Assembly: GCA_934623455.1 (NCBI GenBank)
Contig: CAKTVK010000043.1
Coordinates: 1 to 16,301 of the forward strand
Source of the DNA: an uncultured Eggerthellaceae bacterium
Lineage (GTDB): Bacteria > Actinomycetota > Coriobacteriia > Coriobacteriales > Eggerthellaceae
Length of the DNA stretch: 16,301 nucleotides
Reading direction: 5' to 3'
Position 1 is the first letter of the stretch. The number at the start of each line of letters is the position of its first letter. The notes beneath the pieces were generated by a model. That model ran no database searches, had not been told where the DNA came from, and saw only the letters and a list, made by a program, of their open reading frames with translations. A program made the translations under genes and the position numbers. Shown here in pieces: positions 1-10,989 of the stretch.

Positions 1-173
1 CATTGCTTTCGATTGACCAGACGGCGCCGATTTTCACGCGCGACGATTACACTCAGGCGCTCGATGCGGCGAAACGGGCGGGTTTTGGATCCGCTGTTGC
101 GCTGCTTCTGGACCGTCAGGCGGCACGATTTCATGAGCCTCGTGTGGGGGCGCGTCCCAATTTGGCGCTTTAG
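1..173 (+). CDS. C-terminal fragment of an unidentified protein (possible ankyrin-like last repeat)
   Basis: The reading frame is open from the window edge (first full codon at 3) to a TAG at 171-173, giving 56 visible residues. The stretch TRDDYTQALDAAKRAG followed by SAVALLLDRQ resembles the last helix pair of an ankyrin repeat (an A..AA..G....V.LLLD pattern), but one partial repeat is not enough to assign a family. The final residues are Arg/Pro-rich and look disordered. It runs in the same direction as rlmB and is separated from it by 189 bp. The start and the rest of the gene lie outside the window. Reading this frame as coding is an inference from its codon pattern and from the lack of any better frame here. 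Confidence 0.45.
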   Translation, partial: LLSIDQTAPIFTRDDYTQALDAAKRAGFGSAVALLLDRQAARFHEPRVGARPNLAL

Positions 174-362
174 CCCTGTTCGCGCGGCCGTATAGGTTAC
201 AATGCCGCTAGAATGTTTTGTTTGCAAACCTCTTCGCGATAGTTCGATGCGCCGCTGTTTTCTGCCTGAATACATAACGCTGAACGGGGATTTTATTGTT
301 TCCGGTAGGGAGCGGCGCAAACGAATTGCGTTGATGACCAACAATGAAAGAGAAGAATCACT

Positions 363-1109
363 ATGACTGATTTTATTGAAGGACGCCGTGCGCTGGTTGA
401 GGCGCTTCGCACCGACGTGCCCATGCGCTACGTTCTTATGGCGGACAACGTGAAGCGCGATTCGCTTATCAGCGACATTGAGCGCAAGTGTCGCCAGCGC
501 GATATCGAAGTGCGCAAAGTGCCCAAGAAAAAGCTGGACGATATGTCAGAACGCGGTTCTCATCAGGGCGTTATGGGTGCAACAAAGCCGTTTGAGTACG
601 TTGGCACACGCGATATTGTAAACGCAGCGCAGGCATACGCCGAAGAACACGATGGCCGTGCGCTGGTGGTTATTCTGGATCACATTACCGATGCGGGCAA
701 CCTGGGTGCGATTATTCGCAGCGCCGATGCCGTGGGCGCAAGTGGCGTGATCATTCCGTCGAAGCGCGGGGCATCCGTAACGGCTGCTACGTATAAGAGC
801 TCGGCGGGTGCCGTTTCGCACGTGCCCGTGGCGCGCGTTGCGAACTTGAACGATTCCATTGAGCGCCTGAAGAAGGAAGGCTTTTGGATTGCCGCAGCAA
901 GCGAGCAGACCGATGGCACCATTTGGGATTCCAACTTGAAGGGCAAGATTGCGCTGGTCATGGGCAACGAAAGTGAAGGTGTTTCGCGCCTGGTGCTCGA
1001 TAACTGCGACTTTGCCGTTGCGCTGCCCATGGAAGGCAAGGTTGGTTCTCTGAATGTTGCTCAGGCGTTTACCGCCTGCGCGTATGAGTGGCTGCGTCAG
1101 AACCGTTAA
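363..1109 (+). CDS. rlmB: 23S rRNA (guanosine-2'-O-)methyltransferase RlmB, TrmH/SpoU family
   Basis: This 248-residue protein has the full SpoU (TrmH) architecture, and its length is normal for the family. The N-terminal substrate-binding domain begins with FIEGRRALVEAL (residues 4-15). The trefoil-knot SPOUT domain carries motif 1 DHITDAGNLGAIIRSA (106-121, Asn113 and Arg119), motif 2 ALVMGNESEGVSRL (197-210) and motif 3 LPMEGKVGSLNVAQA (221-235, Ser229 and Asn231). In the family these bind S-adenosylmethionine and transfer a methyl group to a ribose 2'-OH. RlmB itself modifies a guanosine in domain V of 23S rRNA in the cytoplasm; the exact target here is inferred. The ATG follows an AAAGAGAAG ribosome binding site. 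A TACAAT box at 198-203 could be its -10 element but has no good -35. The NYN RNase gene lies downstream, as in the Firmicutes rlmB-yacP pair. Confidence 0.93.
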   Translation: MTDFIEGRRALVEALRTDVPMRYVLMADNVKRDSLISDIERKCRQRDIEVRKVPKKKLDDMSERGSHQGVMGATKPFEYVGTRDIVNAAQAYAEEHDGRALVVILDHITDAGNLGAIIRSADAVGASGVIIPSKRGASVTAATYKSSAGAVSHVPVARVANLNDSIERLKKEGFWIAAASEQTDGTIWDSNLKGKIALVMGNESEGVSRLVLDNCDFAVALPMEGKVGSLNVAQAFTACAYEWLRQNR

Positions 1110-1214
1110 TGGCTTTGACGGCTTTGCCGCCGCGAAAGCTTGAGCGATTCGTTGCTTCGTTGACCTGGGATTCCTTGCTACCGCATCGATAATGCATGAA
1201 AGGGGAGTGCGACT

Positions 1215-1460
1215 ATGGGATTGTTTGGAAAGAATAGCGAGAATGGTTTCGGTACGTTCGTGGGTCCCGATGGACAGATGCACGTTGCTATGAAGTCGGG
1301 AAATATGACGTTCACCAATGGCGAGACGTATTTCGGCATTGGTAACAATATGGCTACCGACACTAAAGGAAACTTGTATTACGAGACGGGCGATATGGTC
1401 TTTGGCTCCGATGGAAACTCGCATATGAAGTTTGGAGATAACCCAACGTTTTTCGTGTAG
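1215..1460 (+). CDS. Small Gly/Asn-rich protein of unknown function
   Basis: This encodes 81 residues from an ATG preceded by a strong ribosome binding site, AAAGGGGAG (1199-1207), which is the best evidence that it is real. The protein begins MGLFGK and has no signal peptide, membrane segment or cysteine. It is rich in Gly, Asn, Asp, Met and aromatic residues, and short beta-like phrases recur every 10-15 residues (GTFVGPDGQMHV, GNMTFTNGETYFGIG, GNLYYETGDMVFG, GNSHMKFG). This suggests a small all-beta, repeat-like fold. I do not recognise the family. A TTGACC at 1160-1165 lacks a -10 at proper distance, since the only GATAAT is 22 bp away. A hairpin terminator follows at 1481-1508. It is a single-gene unit between rlmB and the hairpin array. 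Confidence 0.7.
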   Translation: MGLFGKNSENGFGTFVGPDGQMHVAMKSGNMTFTNGETYFGIGNNMATDTKGNLYYETGDMVFGSDGNSHMKFGDNPTFFV

Positions 1461-1480
1461 GTAGCTGTGCGCAGGCATGC

Positions 1481-1508
1481 GTGCAAATGTCCGTGTTTGC
1501 ACTTATTT
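1481..1508 (+). terminator. Likely Rho-independent terminator of the 81-residue protein gene
   Basis: GTGCAAA (1481-1487) and TTTGCAC (1496-1502) form a 7-bp stem with an 8-nt loop, followed by TTATTTT. The stem is short, so it is moderate in strength. It lies 20 bp after the stop codon and just before the first of the four AGGAGG hairpins. Confidence 0.55.
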
Positions 1509-1515
1509 TGGTGAG

Positions 1516-1559
1516 AATAGGAGGAATTCCAAAAAAATTGGAATTCCTCCTATTTTTTT
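1516..1559 (+). repeat. AGGAGG hairpin 1 of 4 (17-bp perfect stem with T-tract)
   Basis: AATAGGAGGAATTCCAA (1516-1532) pairs perfectly with 1538-1554 around an AAAAA loop. Seven T residues follow (1553-1559, partly in the stem). It has the form of an intrinsic terminator on the + strand, although the stem is AT-rich apart from its AGGAGG/CCTCCT core. It is the most regular of four related hairpins. Confidence 0.8.
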
Positions 1560-1576
1560 ATATCGCAGTAGAAGAG

Positions 1577-1620
1577 AAATAGGAGGAAATTGAAAAAAAT
1601 TACATTTCCTCCTATTTTTT
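1577..1620 (+). repeat. AGGAGG hairpin 2 of 4
   Basis: AAATAGGAGGAAAT (1577-1590) pairs perfectly with ATTTCCTCCTATTT (1604-1617), a 14-bp stem with a 13-nt A-rich loop and then more T. The core TAGGAGG begins exactly 62 bp after the one in hairpin 1. The sequence between the two hairpins is unrelated to that between hairpins 3 and 4. Confidence 0.8.
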
Positions 1621-1690
1621 GGGTGTATTCGATTGATTTCGGGTGGACATCGTATGAAAAACGGCTTATTTGTTTGAAAACGCTCCTTAG

Positions 1691-1731
1691 AAATAGGAGG
1701 AAATGATAAAAAATCAAAATTTCTCCTATTT
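1691..1731 (+). repeat. AGGAGG hairpin 3 of 4 (bulged G)
   Basis: AAATAGGAG (1691-1699) pairs with CTCCTATTT (1723-1731). G1700 is bulged, and AAAT (1701-1704) pairs with ATTT (1719-1722). GAT/ATC can extend the inner stem. There is no T-tract beyond the stem on the + strand, because GCCG follows. This copy therefore looks less like a terminator and more like a member of a repeat family. Confidence 0.75.
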
Positions 1732-1750
1732 GCCGTTGAACTGTTTCATA

Positions 1751-1795
1751 AAAAATAGGAGGAAAAAGAAATAATTTCAATTTTCTCCTATTTTT
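1751..1795 (+). repeat. AGGAGG hairpin 4 of 4 (bulged G, A/T tracts on both sides)
   Basis: AAAAATAGGAG (1751-1761) pairs with CTCCTATTTTT (1785-1795). G1762 is bulged, as in hairpin 3, and AAAA (1763-1766) pairs with TTTT (1781-1784). An inner GAAA/TTTC pair (1768-1771 with 1775-1778) closes the loop. A runs on the left and T runs on the right mean it could terminate transcription in both directions. TAGGAGG starts 62 bp after that of hairpin 3, the same distance as between hairpins 1 and 2. Confidence 0.75.
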
Positions 1796-1858
1796 CTTAT
1801 CAAAAGCATCTTTTTGGGCTGTGAATACTTGTTTTCTGTCTGTATAGGGGTGCTAGCG

Positions 1859-1886
1859 TTCCTTTCCGCGCGCAAAGGCGTACAAT
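1859..1886 (+). promoter_or_regulatory. Candidate promoter of the NYN RNase gene, placing the start point at or near the ATG
   Basis: TACAAT (1881-1886) is a good -10 box. TTCCTT (1859-1864) is a weak -35 at 16 bp spacing. The ATG at 1895 lies only 8 nt after the -10, so a transcript from here would start within a few bases of the start codon. The same TACAAT hexamer is used in the purM promoter at 12103-12108. Confidence 0.45.
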
Positions 1887-1894
1887 AGGGCGCT

Positions 1895-2440
1895 ATGGCA
1901 ATTCAACGTAAAAAATATCTCCTGGTCGATGGCTACAACGTATTGCGCTCGGGCTCGCGTTATCGCGATATAACGGGTCCCGATTACACGCACGATGCGT
2001 TCAACCGCGCGCGCGAAACGCTCATCAAGGATGTGGGCAGCTACGCAAATGCCGGCTATACCGATGCCACCATTGTTTTCGATGGTGCGCAAAACGAAAT
2101 GTCCACAGGCGCACCGCAGCGCATTGGCGGCGTGCGCATCATGTTCTCCCCTCGGGGCGTTTCTGCCGATCACGTGATTGAAAAACTGGCATACGAATAT
2201 CGCGAGCGCGGCTTGGAATGCATTGTGGTCACCAGCGACGCCTCCATTCAAGACGCAACGTTCGGTGGCGGTATTGACCGCATGAGCGCGAACGGATTCT
2301 CGCGCGAAATGGAAATGCACTACGAAGATGCCTACTTGGACGAGCAGCCGGCCACGGCGGAAAAGAACACGATTGAGAGCCGTCTGGGCGCCGATGTTGT
2401 GGCCAAGCTGCGCGCACTGCGCGATGGAGGTAGCAATTAA
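1895..2440 (+). CDS. yacP: YacP/Rae1-like NYN-domain endoribonuclease
   Basis: The 181-residue protein matches the YacP-like NYN (PIN-related) family. Visible motifs are LLVDGYNVL (9-17, Asp12 and Asn15), ATIVFDGAQNE (58-68, Asp63), SPRGVSADHVIEKLA (85-99, Asp92) and ECIVVTSDASIQDATF (108-123, Ser114 and Asp115). These acidic residues form the metal site of the family. In Bacillus subtilis the homologue Rae1 is a ribosome-associated A-site endonuclease that cuts certain mRNAs during translation. The same activity here is inferred. No signal peptide or membrane segment is visible, and the C-terminal 35 residues form a charged helix. The ATG at 1895 has only a weak AGGG (1887-1890) four bases upstream. 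The gene sits between rlmB and rpoB, a context shared in part with Firmicutes. Confidence 0.85.
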   Translation: MAIQRKKYLLVDGYNVLRSGSRYRDITGPDYTHDAFNRARETLIKDVGSYANAGYTDATIVFDGAQNEMSTGAPQRIGGVRIMFSPRGVSADHVIEKLAYEYRERGLECIVVTSDASIQDATFGGGIDRMSANGFSREMEMHYEDAYLDEQPATAEKNTIESRLGADVVAKLRALRDGGSN

Positions 2441-2608
2441 CACGCGCTGGCGAGTGCTGTTGCACGGCGTGAGCCTTTGGCAACCTGTGGGCAGGCGCGT
2501 TGGCGATTGCGCGTGTTCTACCCCGCTGCGCCGCAATCGGTCTAGCTGTGCCCGGCGCTTGTCGCCGTTTGCATCCGCATGGAAAACCCACAAAAACTTC
2601 ACTACTCG

Positions 2609-2660
2609 TAAAAATTTTTCTTGACCTGGTGTTTTATTGCGCGTATTATGAATAATCGCG
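2609..2660 (+). promoter_or_regulatory. Strong rpoBC promoter with an UP-like tract and a palindrome over the -10
   Basis: TTGACC (2621-2626) and TATTAT (2644-2649) are separated by 17 bp, close to the ideal for the housekeeping sigma factor. TAAAAATTTTT (2609-2619) lies directly upstream of the -35, where alpha C-terminal domains bind in UP elements. An imperfect palindrome covers the -10 and start region: CGCG (2640-2643), a bulged T, ATTAT (2645-2649), GA, ATAAT (2652-2656), CGCG (2657-2660). Transcription should start near 2656, giving a leader of about 70 nt. No terminator separates it from the upstream NYN gene, so read-through is also possible. Confidence 0.85.
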
Positions 2661-2686
2661 TATTTTTACCAAACCCGATGTTTCAA

Positions 2687-2701
2687 GGGGTGGGGAACCC
2701 C
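2687..2701 (+). other. Small hairpin in the rpoB leader
   Basis: GGGGT (2687-2691) can pair with ACCCC (2697-2701) around a GGGGA loop, 9 bp upstream of the AAGGAAGGAA ribosome binding site. It could influence initiation of rpoB or stabilise the 5' end. It is short and may have no function. Confidence 0.35.
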
Positions 2702-2727
2702 GCGGAAACAAGGAAGGAAAAAGCACT

Positions 2728-5700
2728 GTGACCAGGAATTATAGAACCCGCAGAAGCTTTGCGAAGATTCCCGACGTTATGGATGTCCCGAATCTGATCG
2801 CAATCCAAACGGAGAGCTTTGAGTGGTTCAAGACGGAAGGCATTCAGCAGGCTTTTGCTGATGTGGCTCCCATCGAGAACAATGCTAAGACTCTTCGCGT
2901 TGAATTTGGCGCACATCACTTTGGCGAACCGAAGCACGGCGTTGACGAATGCAAGGAGAAGGACGTTTCCTATCAGGCTCCTTTGTTCGTGGACGTTCGC
3001 TTCATCAACCTTGAAACGGGCGAAGTCAAAGAGCAGAACGTCTTTATGGGCGATTTCCCTCAGATGACTCGTCGCGGCACCTTCATCATCAACGGCACCG
3101 AGCGTGTTGTTGTTTCTCAGTTGGTGCGTAGCCCGGGCGTGTACTTCTCTTCCGAGCGCGACAAGACGTCCGACAAGCTTATCTACAACGCTAAAGTTAT
3201 TCCGAGCCGCGGTGCTTGGTTGGAATTTGAAACGGACAAGCGCGACGTGCTTTCCGTGCGTATCGACCGCAAGCGCAAGCAGCCGGCAACGCTGTTGCTG
3301 CGCGCTTTGGGCGTTGCTGAAACGCGCGACGAAATCATCGAGCTGCTGGGCGCCAACGAAATGGTGCTGCGCACGCTTGACCGCGACCCCGCCACAACGA
3401 AGGAAGAAGCGCTTATCGAGCTGTACAAGCGCTATCGTCCCGGCGAGCCGCCTACCATTGACTCCGCACGCGCAACGCTGGAAGGCCTGTTCTTCAGCCC
3501 GCAGCGCTATGACCTGGCAAAAGTCGGTCGTTACAAGATCAATAAGAAGCTGGGTTTTGACCCTGAGTTCGATGCCTCCACGCTGACCGAAGAGGACATC
3601 GTGAAGTCCATGCAGTACATCGTGGCACTGCACGAGGGCGCAGAAGGCGTTACCACCGATGATATTGACCACTTTGGCAACCGCCGCATCCGCACGGTGG
3701 GCGAGCTGATCCAGAACCAGTTCCGCATTGGCCTGACCCGCATGGAGCGCAATGCCCGCGAGCGCATGAACACTCAGGAAGCCAGCGAAATCACGCCGCA
3801 ATCCCTGGTGAACATCCGCCCCGTGGTGGCGTCCATCAAGGAATTCTTCGGTTCTTCGCAGTTGTCCCAGTTCATGGACCAGGCGAACCCCGCTGCTGGC
3901 ATTACGCACAAGCGTCGTTTGTCCGCTTTGGGCCCGGGCGGTCTGTCGCGTGAGCGCGCAGGCTTCGAAGTTCGAGACGTTCATACTTCTCACTACGGCC
4001 GTATGTGCCCCATTGAGACCCCTGAAGGCCCGAACATCGGCCTGATCGGCTCGCTGGCAACGTACGCTCGCGTGAATCCGTACGGCTTCATTGAGACGCC
4101 GTATCGCCGCGTGGTTGACGGCAAGGTGACCGACGACGTTGACTACCTGACCGCCGACGAAGAAGAAAATCACACCATTGCGCAGGCAAACGCTGAGTTT
4201 GACCCCGAGACGCGCGTATTCGGTTCCGTGGACGCAAACGGCACGTTCGTTCCTGCAGTCAAGGTTTTGTGCCGTACCAAGAATTCCTCTGGCGAGTTCG
4301 GCGACCCTGCCGAAGTTTCCCCCAGCCAGGTGGACTACATGGACGTTTCTCCTCGTCAGATGACCTCTGTTGCAACGTCGCTGATTCCCTTCTTGGAGCA
4401 CGACGACGCAAACCGCGCCCTGATGGGCTCCAACATGCAGCGTCAGGCTGTGCCGCTGCTGCGTCCGTCCGCACCGCTGGTTGGTACGGGCATTGAGCAT
4501 CGCATTGCCGTTGACTCGGGCGAAATCCTGGTCGCCCAGAATCCCGGCGTTGTCGATTACGTTGACGGCATGACCATCACCATTTTGACCGACGATGGCG
4601 AATACGACGAATACGTTATTCCGAAGTTCCAGCGCTCCAACCAGAGCGGCTGCATCAACCACAAGCCTATCGTGCGCAAGGGCGACATTGTTGCCGCGGG
4701 CGACGTTTTGGCCGATGGCCCCAGCTGCGACGGCGCTGAGCTGGCCCTGGGTCAAAACCTCATGATTGCCTACATGCCGTGGGAAGGCTATAACTACGAA
4801 GACGCTATCATCTTGTCCGAGCGCGTTGTGTCCGAGGACTTGCTGACGTCTATCCATATCCACGAGTACGAACTTGACGCACGCGACACCAAGCTGGGTG
4901 CCGAGGAAATCACCCGTGAAATCCCCAACGTGGGCGATGATATGACCATGAACCTGGACGCCGACGGCATCATTCGCATTGGCGCCGAAGTGCACCCGGG
5001 CGATGTTCTGGTGGGCAAAGTCACCCCAAAGGGCGAAACCGAGCTCACTGCTGAAGAGCGCTTGCTGCGCGCCATCTTCGGTGAGAAGGCCCGCGAAGTG
5101 CGCGACACCTCGCTGAAGGTGCCTCACGGTTCCGGCGGCCGCGTTATTGGCATTTACCGTCAGTCCCGCAGCAAGGGCGACGATCTGGCGCCGGGCGTAA
5201 ACGAACTCGTGCGCGTGTTCGTGGCTCAGAAGCGTAAGATCCAGCAGGGCGACAAACTGTCTGGTCGTCACGGTAACAAGGGTGTTATTTCCCGCATCCT
5301 TCCGATTGAGGACATGCCTTACTTGGCCGATGGTACGCCGATTGACGTTATTTTGAACCCGCTGGGCGTTCCTTCTCGTATGAACGTGGGTCAGCTGCTT
5401 GAGAACCACCTGGGCTGGGCCGCTAAGTGGGGTTGGTCGGACGATCCCGAGTCTACCGAGCCGGTGGAAGGCCCCATGTACACGGCAACGCCGGTGTTCG
5501 ACGGCGCTACCGAGCAGGAGATTTCCGCATGCATCGAGGCTGCAAACCGCAACCTGATCAACATCAACCACGCGAAGTACGGCGACAAGGCGCGCGACGA
5601 ATTTGTGCCGCAGCTGTCTCACACGGGCAAGACCTGGCTGTTTGATGGCCGCACGGGCGAGAAGTTCCGCGAGCCCATTACCGTTGGCCAGACCTACATC

Positions 5701-6237
5701 CTGAAGTTGGGCCACTTGGTTGACGATAAGATCCATGCTCGTTCGACGGGCCCTTACAGCTTGATTACGCAGCAGCCTTTGGGCGGCAAGGCGCAATTCG
5801 GCGGCCAGCGCTTCGGCGAAATGGAAGTTTGGGCGCTGTACGCTTACGGTGCATCGAACGTGCTGCAGGAGATTTTGACCATCAAGTCCGACGACACCGC
5901 CGGCCGCGTGAAGTCTTACGAGGCCATTGTCAAGGGCGAGAATCTGCCCGACGCCGAAGTGCCCGAGTCCTTCAAGGTTCTTATCAAGGAAATGCAGGCA
6001 CTGTGCCTCAACGTTGAGCTCAAGGGCGAAGGCAAGGATCTCTTCGAGGCGCAGGGTCGCCACGAAGACGGCGATGACCAGCAGATTCTGGACACGCTGA
6101 CCGCTGACGCAAAGAAGGCGGAAAAAGAAGAAGAAAGCGCGATTGACGATATCGCTGCTGGATTGGATGAACTTATGGGCGATTTGAACATCGGCAACGA
6201 TGTGAACGACCTTATCGGTGAAGGGGAGGAGCTGTAA
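2728..6237 (+). CDS. rpoB: DNA-directed RNA polymerase beta subunit
   Basis: This is a complete beta subunit of 1169 residues, an actinobacterial-type length. It starts at GTG after AAGGAAGGAA (2710-2719). Rifampicin cluster I reads FGSSQLSQFMDQANPAAG (374-391) then ITHKRRLSALGPGG. Asp384, His394 and Ser399, equivalent to E. coli D516, H526 and S531, are wild type. The active-site lysines Lys843 and Lys851 occur in GDKLSGRHGNKG with the E. coli spacing of eight. The C-terminal clamp block GGKAQFGGQRFGEMEVWALY is intact. After LNVEL at 1094-1098 there is an extra, strongly acidic tail of about 71 residues that E. coli beta lacks. rpoC starts 2 bp after the stop codon, and its GGGGAGGAG ribosome binding site overlaps the end of rpoB, so the two are translationally coupled. 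Confidence 0.99.
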   Translation: MTRNYRTRRSFAKIPDVMDVPNLIAIQTESFEWFKTEGIQQAFADVAPIENNAKTLRVEFGAHHFGEPKHGVDECKEKDVSYQAPLFVDVRFINLETGEVKEQNVFMGDFPQMTRRGTFIINGTERVVVSQLVRSPGVYFSSERDKTSDKLIYNAKVIPSRGAWLEFETDKRDVLSVRIDRKRKQPATLLLRALGVAETRDEIIELLGANEMVLRTLDRDPATTKEEALIELYKRYRPGEPPTIDSARATLEGLFFSPQRYDLAKVGRYKINKKLGFDPEFDASTLTEEDIVKSMQYIVALHEGAEGVTTDDIDHFGNRRIRTVGELIQNQFRIGLTRMERNARERMNTQEASEITPQSLVNIRPVVASIKEFFGSSQLSQFMDQANPAAGITHKRRLSALGPGGLSRERAGFEVRDVHTSHYGRMCPIETPEGPNIGLIGSLATYARVNPYGFIETPYRRVVDGKVTDDVDYLTADEEENHTIAQANAEFDPETRVFGSVDANGTFVPAVKVLCRTKNSSGEFGDPAEVSPSQVDYMDVSPRQMTSVATSLIPFLEHDDANRALMGSNMQRQAVPLLRPSAPLVGTGIEHRIAVDSGEILVAQNPGVVDYVDGMTITILTDDGEYDEYVIPKFQRSNQSGCINHKPIVRKGDIVAAGDVLADGPSCDGAELALGQNLMIAYMPWEGYNYEDAIILSERVVSEDLLTSIHIHEYELDARDTKLGAEEITREIPNVGDDMTMNLDADGIIRIGAEVHPGDVLVGKVTPKGETELTAEERLLRAIFGEKAREVRDTSLKVPHGSGGRVIGIYRQSRSKGDDLAPGVNELVRVFVAQKRKIQQGDKLSGRHGNKGVISRILPIEDMPYLADGTPIDVILNPLGVPSRMNVGQLLENHLGWAAKWGWSDDPESTEPVEGPMYTATPVFDGATEQEISACIEAANRNLININHAKYGDKARDEFVPQLSHTGKTWLFDGRTGEKFREPITVGQTYILKLGHLVDDKIHARSTGPYSLITQQPLGGKAQFGGQRFGEMEVWALYAYGASNVLQEILTIKSDDTAGRVKSYEAIVKGENLPDAEVPESFKVLIKEMQALCLNVELKGEGKDLFEAQGRHEDGDDQQILDTLTADAKKAEKEEESAIDDIAAGLDELMGDLNIGNDVNDLIGEGEEL

Positions 6238-6239
6238 AC

Positions 6240-10664
<4,425 letters not shown>

Positions 10665-10762
10665 GCCTTCTGCTTGATGTGTCGGTTTTGTTGCTTGCTT
10701 GAAGGTTATGCCTGATGGCGAGCGTGATTTGAGCTACATGGCTCAATCGATTGCATGTTACG

Positions 10763-10798
10763 CAGGGCGGTTGTCAGGAATGGCAGCCGCCCTGTTTT
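10763..10798 (+). terminator. Strong Rho-independent terminator of rpoBC
   Basis: CAGGGCGGTTG (10763-10773) pairs with CAGCCGCCCTG (10784-10794), giving 11 bp with one G-T wobble and a 10-nt loop, followed by TTTT. It is GC-rich and about 100 bp after the rpoC stop codon. It closes the operon and isolates the sortase gene. The rest of 10665-10946 shows no convincing gene. Confidence 0.9.
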
Positions 10799-10946
10799 AT
10801 GTGCGTTGCAAAAGGGATGCCACGGAAAATTGTGAACGTGTCATTGAGCTGCGATAAAGATAGGTGCGTGAACGCGGCTTAGATAGGCTATGGAGATGCG
10901 CTGCTGATGTATTCCCTTTGCGCACGAACGGCTTCTGTACCTTTCT

Positions 10947-10955
10947 TGGTAAAAT
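10947..10955 (+). promoter_or_regulatory. Extended -10 promoter of the sortase gene
   Basis: TGG followed by TAAAAT (10950-10955) forms an extended -10 element, which can work without a good -35; none is seen at 16-18 bp. The predicted start near 10961 leaves a leader of about 28 nt containing the ribosome binding site. An earlier in-frame GTG at 10864 lies upstream of this promoter and is therefore unlikely to be the start codon. Confidence 0.5.
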
Positions 10956-10956
10956 G

Positions 10957-10974
10957 ACAGCAATGCGTTGCTGT
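10957..10974 (+). promoter_or_regulatory. Inverted repeat over the sortase transcription start (possible operator)
   Basis: ACAGCAA (10957-10963) and TTGCTGT (10968-10974) form a perfect 7-bp inverted repeat with a TGCG centre. It covers the predicted start site directly after the -10. This is a typical place for a repressor operator. As RNA it would form a small 5' hairpin just before the ribosome binding site. No regulator gene is nearby. Confidence 0.4.
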
Positions 10975-10989
10975 AGGAAAGGAGCACCG

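Noticed and set aside
1160..1193. TTGACC with GATAAT as a promoter for the 81-residue protein gene
   Set aside because: The spacer is 22 bp, too long for a normal housekeeping promoter.
546..1502. Antisense open frame over rlmB and the small gene
   Set aside because: Shadow of rlmB in codon register; its product has no family features, while both sense genes have ribosome binding sites.
1516..1800. CRISPR array
   Set aside because: The repeats are inverted hairpins with unequal spacing and no unique spacers of constant length, and no cas gene is nearby.
10864..10989. Upstream GTG start for the sortase
   Set aside because: It lies before the extended -10 promoter and has no ribosome binding site; TTG at 10990 has AGGAAAGGAG five bases upstream.
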